DNA of 64,000 nt from Firmicutes bacterium UBA2116 (lineage in GTDB: Bacteria > Bacillota > Clostridia > Tissierellales > Sedimentibacteraceae): positions 1-64,000 of the forward strand of contig DCYG01000012.1 of NCBI GenBank assembly GCA_002331025.1, read 5' to 3'. The position numbers and the translations under genes are program-made. The notes beneath the pieces are model-generated. The model was not told where the DNA came from. It saw only the letters and a program-made list of their open reading frames with translations, and did no database searches. Below, in pieces: positions 1-8,326 of this stretch. How positions within the stretch are numbered: the first letter of the stretch is position 1; each line of letters starts with the position of its first letter.

Positions 1-381
1 TTCAAATTAAATAGTATGGCCACTTATTTTGATAATACGGTCGGCTTTTTATTATATTTACCATCTTATATGTTTGATAGTAGTTCTAAATAATATAAGT
101 TTTTACTCCACCTTATGTAAACGTACCATAGGAATGCGAAGAAGTACTAAAACTTTTTTGCTTATGCCAATTTCTAAATTAGTGCAGAAATACGGCAAAA
201 TTGCATGTACCTTAAAGTCTTAATTTAGCACCTGTTAAGTTGGATGTTACAGATAATGAAAGGTTTAGAAATTTATGGTTTGATGTAAACAGAAAAGGAA
301 TGATTCATCTGTTTATTTAATGAACTTACTGTTATATTACCGTCGAAAATCAGGAAAACAGTGTTTATCTGAAGGTGAATC
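1..381. other. AT-rich gap without recognisable gene
   Basis: I see no gene I can support here. Short reading frames exist (one of 64 codons near the left edge) but none has a ribosome binding site or recognisable sequence. The region looks like decayed accessory DNA, in keeping with the gene fragments that follow up to about 4070. Confidence 0.4.
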
Positions 382-555
382 ATGAATCATATAAAATGGA
401 TAGATAAACCTGTAAATAAAAACTGGTGGGCATGTTATGAGTTGTTGCCAGATAATAATTATGATGCAGCACCAGATTTTAGAAATGTAGATGAGCATTA
501 TTTGAAATTATTTAATAAAGAGCAATTTGATAGTTTTTTTAAGGCATTTGTTTAA
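382..555 (+). CDS. Small hypothetical protein, 57 aa, possibly a gene remnant
   Basis: This short frame starts at ATG 382 after a weak GGTGAA ribosome binding site and ends at TAA 553-555. It encodes 57 residues rich in aromatic and acidic amino acids (WWACYELL near residue 15, FDSFFKAF at the C-terminus). I do not recognise the family. It lies in a stretch of decayed DNA, so it may be the C-terminal part of a larger lost gene, such as a small immunity-like protein, rather than an intact one. Confidence 0.3.
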   Translation: MNHIKWIDKPVNKNWWACYELLPDNNYDAAPDFRNVDEHYLKLFNKEQFDSFFKAFV

Positions 556-620
556 ATAAAATAAATGAATATCTTTGAAATAAAAACAAGCTCTGCCTAA
601 TAAAATCATGGACATAGTTT

Positions 621-1139
621 TTATACTTTTATCTTCTTCAAAAAATCACCTTCAGGACTATAAGGCACATTAAAATCATACCCCATTTTATTCATTTCCT
701 GCATTTTTATCAGTAGCAAATTAATATGTGAATTTAACATGCTTGAAATCTGCACTATATCATAACCATCTCGTGCTAGAGTTAGCACCTCATCATTGCC
801 AATTAATAGATGAGAGCCAAAGATATTGGCTTCGTATTCGGTAGTGTTTTTCATATCAAAAATTTCAAATTCTTTAAGACCATCACTGGCTAATTTTCTA
901 TGGAAAATATCATGACCGATTTCATGAGCTAATACCATCTGGCGCATATGGTCATCTAACTTATTATTAATAAAGATCATACGTTGCTTCCAACGGTAGG
1001 AATACATACCCAATAAATTATCATAACTCTCATTATAAATTTTGATACCAAGTTCATTGGCAATCTGTCTGGTATCCCTTGTCCCCATACGTTTGACAAG
1101 AGCATTTGCTTTCTTATATATTCTGAAAGAGTCAATCAA
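621..1139 (-). CDS. ImmA/IrrE family metallo-endopeptidase
   Basis: Predicted zinc protease of 172 residues. The HEIGH motif (HExxH, residues 72-76) and the following helix identify the ImmA/IrrE (COG2856) family, whose members cleave or inactivate an XRE-type repressor to switch on a mobile element. I chose the TTG at 1139 because AGGGGG lies 7 bases upstream; an in-frame TTG at 1160 has no good site. The XRE repressor gene ends 58 bp upstream on the same strand, so the two form the usual cI-like repressor/anti-repressor pair. No integrase or conjugation genes are left beside them, so this is probably the control module of a degraded phage or ICE. Confidence 0.85.
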   Translation of the reverse strand: MIDSFRIYKKANALVKRMGTRDTRQIANELGIKIYNESYDNLLGMYSYRWKQRMIFINNKLDDHMRQMVLAHEIGHDIFHRKLASDGLKEFEIFDMKNTTEYEANIFGSHLLIGNDEVLTLARDGYDIVQISSMLNSHINLLLIKMQEMNKMGYDFNVPYSPEGDFLKKIKV

Positions 1140-1197
1140 AGCATCACCCCCTATAAACAATCTACTATTCCCCTGTTATTGTGTAAAAAAAATGGAT

Positions 1198-1620
1198 TTA
1201 TTTATTATTATCGTCAGCTGAACTATATTTTTTAGGAGTGTACTTCTTATTATTTTCCTTGGCATCCCAATAAGCCTGTTGGAGGGAGCGCATAATAGCA
1301 TCTTTATCAGCTTCTGATAATTCACCACCAGCAAATAAACCACCGATTTCAGTAACTAATTCTGCAGCCTGTTTAGCACCACGACTTCCGTATTTTTCTT
1401 TTGCCTCTGTAATAAATATTTCGTCTTCAGTTAGGAAAAAGTTAATATCTATATCAAAATAATTTGCTAACTTTGAGTAAATTTCTCTTTTTTTTGGATA
1501 ACTTCTCCCAGTTTCATAGCTTATAATAGTGCGTAGTGATACACCGATTTCTTTGCCAAGCTCTGTTTGAGTTAGTCCATTTTCTTTTCTCAAGTCCTTA
1601 AGTTTATCTCCGAATTTCAT
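1198..1620 (-). CDS. XRE/cI-like transcriptional repressor
   Basis: Protein of 140 residues with an N-terminal helix-turn-helix of the XRE/Cro-cI type (residues 6-60; the segments LKDLRKENGLTQTELGKEIG and SLRTIISYETGRSYPK are diagnostic) and an acidic, charged C-terminal half. It starts at ATG 1620 behind AAAGGAGG. It is the partner of the adjacent ImmA/IrrE protease, which by family precedent would relieve its repression. Its own predicted promoter (1729-1757) and the opposing promoter (1672-1700) contain repeated TCTTCATA half sites, a likely operator set. Presumably it holds a now mostly lost mobile element silent. Confidence 0.85.
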   Translation of the reverse strand: MKFGDKLKDLRKENGLTQTELGKEIGVSLRTIISYETGRSYPKKREIYSKLANYFDIDINFFLTEDEIFITEAKEKYGSRGAKQAAELVTEIGGLFAGGELSEADKDAIMRSLQQAYWDAKENNKKYTPKKYSSADDNNK

Positions 1621-1671
1621 AGTAGCCTCCTTTTATGTGCAGATTAAATGCACAAACCATATTTAAATCTA

Positions 1672-1700
1672 TTGACAAATGCAATATATCTTCATATAAT
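1672..1700 (+). promoter_or_regulatory. Consensus promoter with overlapping operator
   Basis: TTGACA (1672-1677), a 17-bp spacer and TATAAT (1695-1700) give a perfect sigma-A promoter reading rightwards. An inverted repeat TCTTCATA (1689-1696) / TATGAAGA (1707-1714) overlaps the -10 and start site. A third copy, TCTTCATA, lies at 1741-1748. The XRE repressor encoded just to the left is the obvious candidate to bind these. The original right-hand operon appears to have been displaced by the insertion sequence at about 1790. Confidence 0.65.
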
Positions 1701-1728
1701 GTTAAATATGAAGAATAACTACATATAG

Positions 1729-1757
1729 ATACTAATTTAATCTTCATACTTTGTCAA
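1729..1757 (-). promoter_or_regulatory. Predicted promoter of the XRE repressor gene
   Basis: On the minus strand TTGACA (1757-1752), a 17-bp spacer and TAGTAT (1734-1729) form a good promoter for the repressor/protease pair. The spacer contains the half site TCTTCATA (1741-1748) seen twice more at the opposing promoter. This suggests autoregulation. The two promoters point towards each other, so transcripts from this one pass through the other. Confidence 0.5.
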
Positions 1758-1886
1758 CAAAAAAGTACGGTGTGTAAAAAATTTCTGATTGATTTATGAT
1801 AATGTCCTAGTATACCGCATTTGATTATGTCCCAAATAAAAAAGTATAGTATAATAAACCTCACGACACAAAAATGAGGTGACAAG

Positions 1887-2512
1887 ATGAGAAAGGTAAA
1901 ATTAGAAATGACAGAAGAAGATAAATACATAACAATAAAGAAATTAGTAGAAACAGATGGAAATAAGCAAAGAGCAGCCATTCATTTAGATTGTACTGTT
2001 AGACATATAAATAGAATGATCAAAGGCTACAGGGAAAAAGGAAAAGAATTTTTCATTCATGGCAATAGATGTAGGAAACCTACCCATACAATAGAAAATA
2101 AGATAAAGCAAAAAGTACTCGATCTTTATCGTACAAAATATGAAGATGCTAACTTTGTGCATTATTCAGAACTTTTACAGGAGTATGAAAATATTAAGAT
2201 TTCAACAAGTACTATACGCTCAATCTTAATAGATGAATATATTTTATCACCTAAGGCGACACGTAAAACTAGAAAAAATATTGCAATTAAGCTGAAGGAG
2301 CAGCTTAAAGTCGCAAAATCAAAAAAAGAAATTACAGCATTACATAATGCAATAATTAATATTGAAGACGCTCACCCTAGAAGACCAAGATGTGCATATT
2401 TTGGCGAAATGCTTCAAATGGACGCATCATTACATAATTGGTTTGGAAATGATAAAAGTCAGCTTCACATCGCTGTTGATGACGCTACAGGCAATATTGT
2501 AGTTATAACGGA
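1887..2512 (+). pseudogene. Truncated ISNCY-family transposase
   Basis: The reading frame starts at ATG 1887 (GAGGTGACAAG just upstream) and shows an N-terminal helix-turn-helix (residues 10-50, DCTVRHINRMIKGYREKG) followed by the start of an integrase-like catalytic core (MLQMDASLHNWFGND and HIAVDDATGNIV, about residues 172-208). This arrangement is typical of ISNCY (IS1202-like) transposases of 400 or more residues. Homology stops at about 2512; the frame continues 10 codons into unrelated DNA. The right end is deleted, so the element is dead. The direct repeats ATGATAATGTCC and TTGATTATGTCC at about 1796-1832 probably lie in the left end of the element. Confidence 0.7.
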
Positions 2513-2722
2513 GAAGAATTTACAGAACCAAATTCATATTTAGATGGAATAAAAAGCTCGATATTCGGAGCGCTTTCAGCAATGAGAAGATCTCGTATCA
2601 TAAGAGAAGGGTTACCGAGCAGATTCTTTCGAGATATAGTACTTAGAATACTAACAGACGAAATGAAACATGCAACTATGTACAATTACATTCTTAACAT
2701 AAATAGTTTGAACTCTAATTAA
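2513..2722 (+). pseudogene. C-terminal fragment of a ferritin-like protein
   Basis: An open frame without its own start encodes about 69 residues whose second half (FFRDIVLRILTDEMKHATMYNYI) resembles the last metal-ligand helix of ferritin-like or rubrerythrin-like proteins (E..H spacing). It directly abuts the broken transposase in a different frame, so a deletion has joined the two. The family assignment rests on one helix and is tentative. Confidence 0.4.
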
Positions 2723-2745
2723 GATATAAAATCATAATAATAAAA

Positions 2746-2821
2746 CCGTTTTATTTTATGTTATAAACTTGAAACGGCTTTTCTTGTAATGACAAGGAAG
2801 ACAAGGGGGCGTTGGCCCCTT
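2746..2821. terminator. Two terminator-like hairpins
   Basis: CCGTTT (2746-2751) pairs with AAACGG (2772-2777), followed by CTTTTCTT. A second, GC-rich hairpin AAGGGG (2803-2808) / CCCCTT (2816-2821) follows and ends in TGAATTT. They close the fragment gene to the left. Confidence 0.4.
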
Positions 2822-2848
2822 TGAATTTATTTACACTTTTCAGTGCAT

Positions 2849-2944
2849 AAATTCATTAAGGAGATACCAGATTCCGTGGTCATCAGAATTGCAGCAACAA
2901 GGCATGTGGAGACCATAATCCTGTTGCAACGCTTGGAGGTCTGA
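2849..2944 (+). pseudogene. Probable 3' end of a 23S rRNA uracil methyltransferase gene (rumA/rlmD scar)
   Basis: The frame encodes about 31 residues ending in RHVETIILLQRLEV before TGA. The HVET(V/I)xLL signature is the C-terminus of RlmD/RumA-type (TrmA-family) methyltransferases. No upstream part of such a gene is present. The fragment is followed after about 135 bp by a broken serine recombinase. The 3' end of rumA is a known integration site of serine-recombinase ICEs in Firmicutes, so I infer that this is an attachment-site scar left by such an element. The identification depends on a short match. Confidence 0.4.
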
Positions 2945-3079
2945 TAAATAGCGGGGTTGCAGCACCTTAAATAAAAGTATATTTTAACGCGAAAAAATAA
3001 TATTGCTTTCGCGTTTTTTCTTTTTTGATAAAATATTAATGTATCATAATATCTTATATAGATAATAAAGGAATACAAA

Positions 3080-3364
3080 TGAAAAAATATAGATTATACC
3101 CCCTGCGCCTAAAGAGAATAAAAAGATTAGGGTTGCTTCTTATTGTCGTGTCAGCACATTTAGACCAGATCAGTTACATAGTCTGTATACCCAGATAGAA
3201 GCTTACACAGAATGATAAAAAATAATAAAGATTGGAGATTTACCGGTGTATTTTATGATGTCGAAAGCGGACTGAGTAGAAAAGGAAGAACCGAATTGAA
3301 TAAAATGTTCAAGAAAGCTGAAAAAGGAAAAATAGATTATATGGTGTTTATGATGAAAGCATAA
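3080..3364 (+). pseudogene. Frameshifted N-terminal fragment of a large serine recombinase
   Basis: Translation from ATG 3080 shifts frame and then reads KENKKIRVASYCRVSTF, the resolvase N-terminus with the catalytic Ser in CRVST. After a stop pair at about 3213 the next frame reads GVFYDVESGLSRKGRTELN, the following conserved block (normally YxDxGxSGxxxxxRPxLxxM). The DNA-binding and coiled-coil parts are absent. This is the remnant of an ICE- or phage-type recombinase with at least two frame breaks and a large 3' deletion. It fits the nearby rumA-like scar and the repressor/protease pair. Confidence 0.75.
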
Positions 3365-4067
3365 TAAGGGATGAAGTTTATAAGGTTTAAGTTTTTGGTG
3401 CGTTTTTTTCTTGCAAAAATTTACAAATTATAGTACAATAGTACAAGAACATATATTCGAATCATGTGAAAATCTGACGTATGTGGAAGCTATATAGATG
3501 AAATTATGCAGAATAGCATTTTGTGCTTGTATAATTAAATTTAAATATTAGAACTTATACTATTAAATCATAATTCTAATTACACCGAATTCGGAGGAAT
3601 TAAAAATAAACATTAATGGAAGAACAACAAATCAACACTTTAGTAAAATAATTCTTTTCATATATCTATATAGTTGTTTTTCAGTGATAAGGAAAGTATA
3701 TATCTAATACTACATTTGTTTATAATTTATCCGCTTTTATTACAAGTCGAAGAAAAATATAATGATGTTACGAAGATCAAGCTAAAGTGATTTAACAGCA
3801 TTATTAGGAGTAAATATATCTTTAAGATATACATATTTCATTAATATCAGTTTTTGTAATTTCAAACAAGCCTATCGTCGAATCGAAACAGGTTGCTAAT
3901 TAAAAATACTTACAAAGTCAATAAATCTTCTACTAAGCGAACATCAAAATATTAAGAATTTGTAAAAGTTAACTATTTATATGTTTACTATACCACAAAA
4001 TCTCGAAAATTTCAAGTCTTGTAATTGTTTGCGCAATGTTGTATTAAGTATTTGAGAGGGTGATTTA
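3365..4067. other. Degenerate AT-rich gap, about 700 bp
   Basis: I find no gene or clear RNA here. A consensus-like ribosome binding site (GGAGG near 3592) precedes only an 11-codon frame (ATG 3616 to TAA about 3651), probably a gene stub. The region reads like the worn edge of the mobile element to the left. Confidence 0.4.
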
Positions 4068-4553
4068 ATGAAATTTGAACTGACAAATCTTTCATCGGAC
4101 ATTGTGGAACAAAAAGCCGTAGAGGAAATCCTGAAATGCAATTCATTCACTGAGCGCTTCGGACTTGCTCTTACGCACCGGCAGGCAGCAATACTTGCCG
4201 AAACAAGGAGAACTTCACTGAAAGCAAATGGTAGAATGGAGTTCAGCGGAGGTGTAATCGAAACAATCATTTTTGAATTTTGCGATTCGCCTTATATTGA
4301 TACGAATAACTATACGGACATATTGAATGAGCTTACGGAGATATTTTATTACTTTAAAAATGAAACCATGGATATGGTATCAGACCATGAGCTCATACAC
4401 TTCATGAAAACTTCCTTTGACGGAGTGTGCCATGGGTCGCTGGATGCCTTAGCCGGACGGGAATTGTATAATCTTGCCCGCAGTCTGGTCTTCGGAAAGG
4501 ATGCAGTTGAAGAGAACGAGGAAGACAAGGAGGACTGTGATGAAAGGCCTTGA
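4068..4553 (+). CDS. DUF6323 family protein
   Basis: Protein of 161 residues of unknown function, resembling the DUF6323 family of Clostridia. It starts at ATG 4068 after GAGAGGGTG. The central part (about residues 35-60, LALTHRQAAILAETRRTSLK) and the acidic tail are visible, with no signal peptide or membrane segment. Its last 14 bases overlap the next gene, a DUF6179 protein; these two families usually occur as a pair, which implies translational coupling and a shared role. No biochemical function is known to me. Confidence 0.65.
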   Translation: MKFELTNLSSDIVEQKAVEEILKCNSFTERFGLALTHRQAAILAETRRTSLKANGRMEFSGGVIETIIFEFCDSPYIDTNNYTDILNELTEIFYYFKNETMDMVSDHELIHFMKTSFDGVCHGSLDALAGRELYNLARSLVFGKDAVEENEEDKEDCDERP

Positions 4554-5499
4554 TTCATTGAGAAAAATAAGCAGTGACGAATTGGACGAACGAAATTATT
4601 TAGAATCGCTTATTGAAACTGCGTTGACCAGAGGAATGGTTGATTATTCTTTTGTCGAGAAGGTGAGGTTTTCACTACTTGACCTGCTTGCATTGAAATG
4701 CAGGAAGTACAACGGTATAGACAGCAGCTCCGTTCGAACTGAAGTTGCTGAAGATGTGATGAAATCTATAGTGTTTACCGTAGGCATATGGCTTAAGGAT
4801 ATAAAGGAGCCTGAAGATGCTTTGTTGTCATTGTCTGAAACAGGCATCCATAAAGGTTTTGACATCGGGTTTAAAAAGCTTGAAAATATGGTCAAATCAA
4901 CCAGGATGTTTTATTATATTGTTCTTAATAACAATATAAGCACAGAGAACTATATTTACAATGCTACTATAAATGGTGGAATTCAGGGTTTTTTCAAACT
5001 GTACAATCCCGAGTACGGAGCCCATAAGATTCATATAACGGCTGATTATCCGGTGTGCTTTTATCCTGACGGATACCAGGGAATTGAATTCATAAGGCTC
5101 TACCTTCAAAACATCCATTATGAAAATCAGTTTATCAGGATGTTTGACAGAACAGCAACAAGACAGTGCTTTGTGCTGCATGCCATTAACAACAATGAAA
5201 ATATACGTGATATATACATCAACCTTTATGAGGCTGTACTTTCCGCATCAATTGCCTGTGCCGCCGCCGGTGAGGATGTCGGCGGATTGAAGCTGACTGA
5301 AAGAGGAAAGGGAAAAATCCGTGATCTGGGACAAGACCGGAATTTTGCATTGGATATGCATCTGGGGAAGGTATTTGAGCAATCCGGTAAAACAAATTTG
5401 TTCTCTAATTCATTGAAAAGCTATATAGTAAGTACATGCCTGCAATACGAAGCCGACCTTAAACGCATGATTCTGCAGCTGGCAGGTTATTACGAGTAG
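4540..5499 (+). CDS. DUF6179 domain protein
   Basis: Mostly helical protein of 319 residues, function unknown, partner of the upstream DUF6323 gene. I place the start at ATG 4540 because AAGGAGG lies just upstream inside the end of the previous gene; a longer in-frame extension from 4474 merely runs through that gene. Cysteines are scattered and there is no signal peptide. A conserved-looking block is VCFYPDGYQGIEFIRLYLQN at about residues 183-202. The pair is preceded by decayed DNA and followed by the Arr gene, so it is likely an independent two-gene unit. Confidence 0.65.
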   Translation: MKGLDSLRKISSDELDERNYLESLIETALTRGMVDYSFVEKVRFSLLDLLALKCRKYNGIDSSSVRTEVAEDVMKSIVFTVGIWLKDIKEPEDALLSLSETGIHKGFDIGFKKLENMVKSTRMFYYIVLNNNISTENYIYNATINGGIQGFFKLYNPEYGAHKIHITADYPVCFYPDGYQGIEFIRLYLQNIHYENQFIRMFDRTATRQCFVLHAINNNENIRDIYINLYEAVLSASIACAAAGEDVGGLKLTERGKGKIRDLGQDRNFALDMHLGKVFEQSGKTNLFSNSLKSYIVSTCLQYEADLKRMILQLAGYYE

Positions 5500-5752
5500 A
5501 TTTAAGCAGCTTGTAATCATAGGGCCCATAACAGTATAGAGTGGATAATATAATTTCTGCCGTTACACTGCACTTTTCAGTATGATAAATATTACTACGT
5601 CAAATGAGCATAATAGGTACATTTGCAAATTGGAGGTGTTGCAGGTGACGCTTTGAGATATCGTCAATATGGGCGTAAAGAATCCGGATGACTAGGTTTG
5701 TTACATTATTAAAATTCTTAAGGTCATCCGAACTAATTTGGAGGTAGATTAG
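5500..5752. promoter_or_regulatory. Leader of the Arr gene with 8-bp inverted repeat
   Basis: The gap before the Arr gene contains CGGATGAC (5685-5692) and its exact complement GTCATCCG (5723-5730), separated by 30 bp and ending 22 bp before the start codon. The repeat could be an operator or an RNA stem that controls expression in response to rifamycins or stress. It lacks a T-tract, so it is not a simple terminator. I see no matching regulator gene nearby. Confidence 0.35.
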
Positions 5753-6502
5753 ATGAATATAAAATTTGGTCCAAATAATGTTGTTATTAAACTCTGTATG
5801 ACGGGGATGAACTTGGAAGATAGCGGAAACAATGAAGAGGCAGCCATGATGTTTCATAAAGCATGGCACGAAGCAACAGATGATTATGAAAAATTTATTG
5901 CAGCTTATCATTTAGCTCGTCAACAAAAGAGTATTACAGACAAATTGAAATGGATGGAAACATCTTTACGGTGTGCACTAAATATAAATGATGATAATGT
6001 TAAGAGCGCATACTCAACGTTATATTTAAACATTGCCAAATGCTATGAGGAGTTGTGTGATTCTGATAATGCAAAAATAAATTATGAATTGTCAAATTTA
6101 TATAAGGGTGCGCCTTATGATGGAGGCCCATTTTATCATGGGACAAAGACAGATTTAAAGGCTGGTGATTTACTGACAGCGGGTGGTAATTCAAATTACA
6201 AACCTGAACTTAAAATGAACCACATTTATTTCACTGCTAACGCAAATGGCGCAGGTCTTGCAGCAACATTAGCAAAAGGAGAAGGAAGAGAACGCGTTTA
6301 TATAATAAAACCAACAGGCGAATTTGAAAACGACCCTAATGTTACTGATAAAAAATTCCCGGGTAACTTAACACGTTCTTATCGCTCACAAGAACCTTTG
6401 AAAATTATTGGTGAAGAAACAGGATGGGCGAAACTGACAACTAAGGAGCGACATGAATGGCGTGAAAATTTAGCCAAAAACAAGGGTGAAATTATTAATT
6501 GA
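5753..6502 (+). CDS. arr: TPR-like domain fused to Arr-type rifampin ADP-ribosyltransferase
   Basis: The C-terminal half (about residues 124-249) is an Arr enzyme, which transfers ADP-ribose from NAD+ to rifamycins and inactivates them. The block GGPFYHGTK (residues 124-132), the HIYFTA motif, KPTGEFENDPN and KKFPGNLTRSYRSQEPLK match Arr-2 closely. The first ~115 residues are an additional helical, TPR-like module (EEAAMMFHKAWHEATDDYEKF, then NIAKCYEELCDSDNAKINYE), so the protein is about 100 residues longer than stand-alone Arr (about 150). The start is ATG 5753 with GGAGG upstream. The gene is monocistronic between unrelated genes. Catalytic activity is predicted; the role of the N-terminal module is unknown. 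Confidence 0.85.
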   Translation: MNIKFGPNNVVIKLCMTGMNLEDSGNNEEAAMMFHKAWHEATDDYEKFIAAYHLARQQKSITDKLKWMETSLRCALNINDDNVKSAYSTLYLNIAKCYEELCDSDNAKINYELSNLYKGAPYDGGPFYHGTKTDLKAGDLLTAGGNSNYKPELKMNHIYFTANANGAGLAATLAKGEGRERVYIIKPTGEFENDPNVTDKKFPGNLTRSYRSQEPLKIIGEETGWAKLTTKERHEWRENLAKNKGEIIN

Positions 6503-6885
6503 ACATATTCCAAACAGGTAAAATAGTTATTTTGACGACTGGCTCTTTATGACATTTTTATTGTCTGTTCAAAATTATATTGAGACCGTAATTTTAATGT
6601 ATAGTATAAAAGCTATAAGGTGAGAGAAAGTCTTTGTTAGTCTATATGGAATAGCAAAGTAAAAGAGACGCCTAAATACTCTGTCTTAGAAGTTTGTATA
6701 GAAATGTTATCAATTTTGACAAGAAAGATGAAATGACAGCAAGAATACTTGATAAAGAAGTTGAATTATCTACTAAAACATAAAAGTATCAAAGAGAAAA
6801 AGAACAGACAAATTTTTGCACAAAAAGTCGGGAAGGCAAACTCCTGATATTCTATAATTGAATACACAGGCAGGAGGTGATTGAT
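6503..6885. other. Intergenic region with no clear gene
   Basis: No convincing gene. A short frame at about 6715-6782 (NFDKKDEMTARILDKEVELS) is probably a remnant. A TATAAT at 6853-6858 may be the -10 of the downstream AraC-family gene, but I see no good -35. Confidence 0.35.
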
Positions 6886-7743
6886 ATGAGATGGACAGAA
6901 TGCATCAGTGATGCGATAAGCTTTATTGAAGAAAATATTACTGAAGAAATCACAATAGATGATATAGCAAAAAAAGTGCATATTTCACCTTTTTATTTTC
7001 AAAAGGGTTTTGCTATGCTATGTGATTTCACGGTGGGTGATTATATCAGATATCGCAGGTTGGCTCTTGCGGGCAGTGAAATTGCTGCAAACGATGATAA
7101 AATCATAGATATTGCACTAAAATACGGTTATGATTCTCCTGATAGTTTCACAAAAGCATTTGTTCGTTTTCATGGATGCACACCGTCCGCCGTGCGAAAA
7201 GACGGAGCGAGTATTAAATCCTTTGCTCCTCTTTCGATCAAATTTACTTTAAAAGGAGGCTATTCTATGGATTACAAGATTGCAGAAAAAGACGAGTTTA
7301 CCGTAGTTGGATTAAAAAGAACGTTCAAATACGAGAACGCAATGCAGGACGTACCAAAACTTTGGGGTGAGTTTCATCAGATGTCAGTGGGCAAGGCAAT
7401 ATGCCCAATGTACGGCATTAATGCTGATGAATCTATGCAGGGTAATGAGTTTGAGTATCTTATAGCGGATAATTATAATCCTGCTATGGATATTCCGGAT
7501 GGATTTGTAACCAAGGTTATTCCAAAATTTACATGGGCGGTATTTTCTTGCAAAGGTGCAATGCCGCAAGTAATGCAGGACGTGAACAAAAAGATTTACT
7601 CAGAGTGGTTACCAAATTGCAAGGATTACGAAATAGCAGCGGGATACTGTATCGAGATGTATGAAGATCCTGCTAAGTACGAATGTGGAGTGCAGGACGA
7701 GAACTATTACAGTGAACTGTGGATTCCTGTAAAGAAAAAGTAA
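6886..7743 (+). CDS. AraC-family regulator with GyrI-like effector domain
   Basis: Transcription factor of 285 residues. Residues 5-105 are two AraC-type helix-turn-helix motifs (ITIDDIAKKVHISPFYFQKG, then IIDIALKYGYDSPDSFTKAF), and about residues 120-285 are a GyrI-like (SOUL/BmrR-type) ligand-binding domain with GLKRTFKYENAM and ELWIPVKK. This architecture (Rob/SoxS-like) senses lipophilic compounds and controls efflux or detoxification genes. I start at ATG 6886, eight bases after AGGAGG; an upstream GTG overlaps that site. It stands alone, next to the rifampin-modifying gene, and may respond to xenobiotics. Confidence 0.85.
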   Translation: MRWTECISDAISFIEENITEEITIDDIAKKVHISPFYFQKGFAMLCDFTVGDYIRYRRLALAGSEIAANDDKIIDIALKYGYDSPDSFTKAFVRFHGCTPSAVRKDGASIKSFAPLSIKFTLKGGYSMDYKIAEKDEFTVVGLKRTFKYENAMQDVPKLWGEFHQMSVGKAICPMYGINADESMQGNEFEYLIADNYNPAMDIPDGFVTKVIPKFTWAVFSCKGAMPQVMQDVNKKIYSEWLPNCKDYEIAAGYCIEMYEDPAKYECGVQDENYYSELWIPVKKK

Positions 7744-7763
7744 GCGCTTTGGAAGAGTGTAAA

Positions 7764-7790
7764 GGGGGCTTGTCCGCCCCCTATATTTTA
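7764..7790. terminator. Bidirectional terminator
   Basis: GGGGGC (7764-7769) and GCCCCC (7776-7781) form a tight hairpin followed by TATATTTTATTT on the plus strand. It separates the convergent AraC-family and DUF2922 genes. Confidence 0.75.
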
Positions 7791-7791
7791 T

Positions 7792-8001
7792 TTAGAATAA
7801 TTTATTTGTCATAATTGTTATGATTTCCGCGGATGCCTTTTTTGTCAGACCGCCTTTTATATCAAATGCGTCTGCAAGAATCATATCATCCATAACCGTG
7901 CTTACCTGTTCTGCTGTCAAATCATCTAAGGGATCATCCAGATTGCAGGAGAAGGTACTTCCTTCCGCACATTTGAAGGACATAGTCAGTTTTGTGGACA
8001 T
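7792..8001 (-). CDS. DUF2922 domain protein
   Basis: Small protein of 69 residues, DUF2922 family (MSFKCAEGSTFSCNLDDP at the start, AFDIKGGLTKKASAEII near the end). Function unknown; the family is nearly always encoded beside a DUF1659 protein in Firmicutes, as here. It starts at ATG 8001 after a GGGGGTG site. A near-identical protein is encoded at 42750-42959, so the block has been duplicated within this window. Confidence 0.85.
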   Translation of the reverse strand: MSTKLTMSFKCAEGSTFSCNLDDPLDDLTAEQVSTVMDDMILADAFDIKGGLTKKASAEIITIMTNKLF

Positions 8002-8034
8002 TGCATCACCCCCTTGCCTTCAGATTCATATTGA

Positions 8035-8259
8035 TTATTCCTCTAAAAGCGTGTACTCTTCATGCTTGATAATATTCGTCAGAGAGTGCTTTTGGAGAGA
8101 TGCAACTTTTTTCGCAACATCAAACAAAACTTCATTTTCAGCTTCCGACCGTGCTTTATCCAGAGTCTTATATTTTGTAATCTGCTTGTTGTTGTCATCA
8201 AGACCTGCGTTCAGCACTAATCTGATCTTACTATTCTTATGAATTTTTATTATAGCCAT
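8035..8259 (-). CDS. DUF1659 domain protein
   Basis: Small basic-then-acidic protein of 74 residues, DUF1659 family (KITKYKTLDKA-type core: KQITKYKTLDKARSEAENEV). Function unknown. It sits 33 bp upstream of its usual DUF2922 partner and 67 bp downstream of a LytTR regulator gene, all on the minus strand, so probably one operon. ATG 8259 follows AGGCGGTGAG. Its duplicate is at 42490-42714. Confidence 0.85.
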   Translation of the reverse strand: MAIIKIHKNSKIRLVLNAGLDDNNKQITKYKTLDKARSEAENEVLFDVAKKVASLQKHSLTNIIKHEEYTLLEE

Positions 8260-8326
8260 AATCTCACCGCCTTTCGCGACATTATATACATAAGCTGCAA
8301 AAAAGGTGACAAGCTATGGCAGATCA

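Noticed and set aside
29..223. 64-residue reading frame at the left edge
   Set aside because: No ribosome binding site, no recognisable sequence, composition typical of random AT-rich DNA.
5685..5730. The rifamycin-associated element known from actinobacteria
   Set aside because: The inverted repeat before the Arr gene has a different sequence, spacing and arm length from that element, so I only report it as an unassigned repeat.
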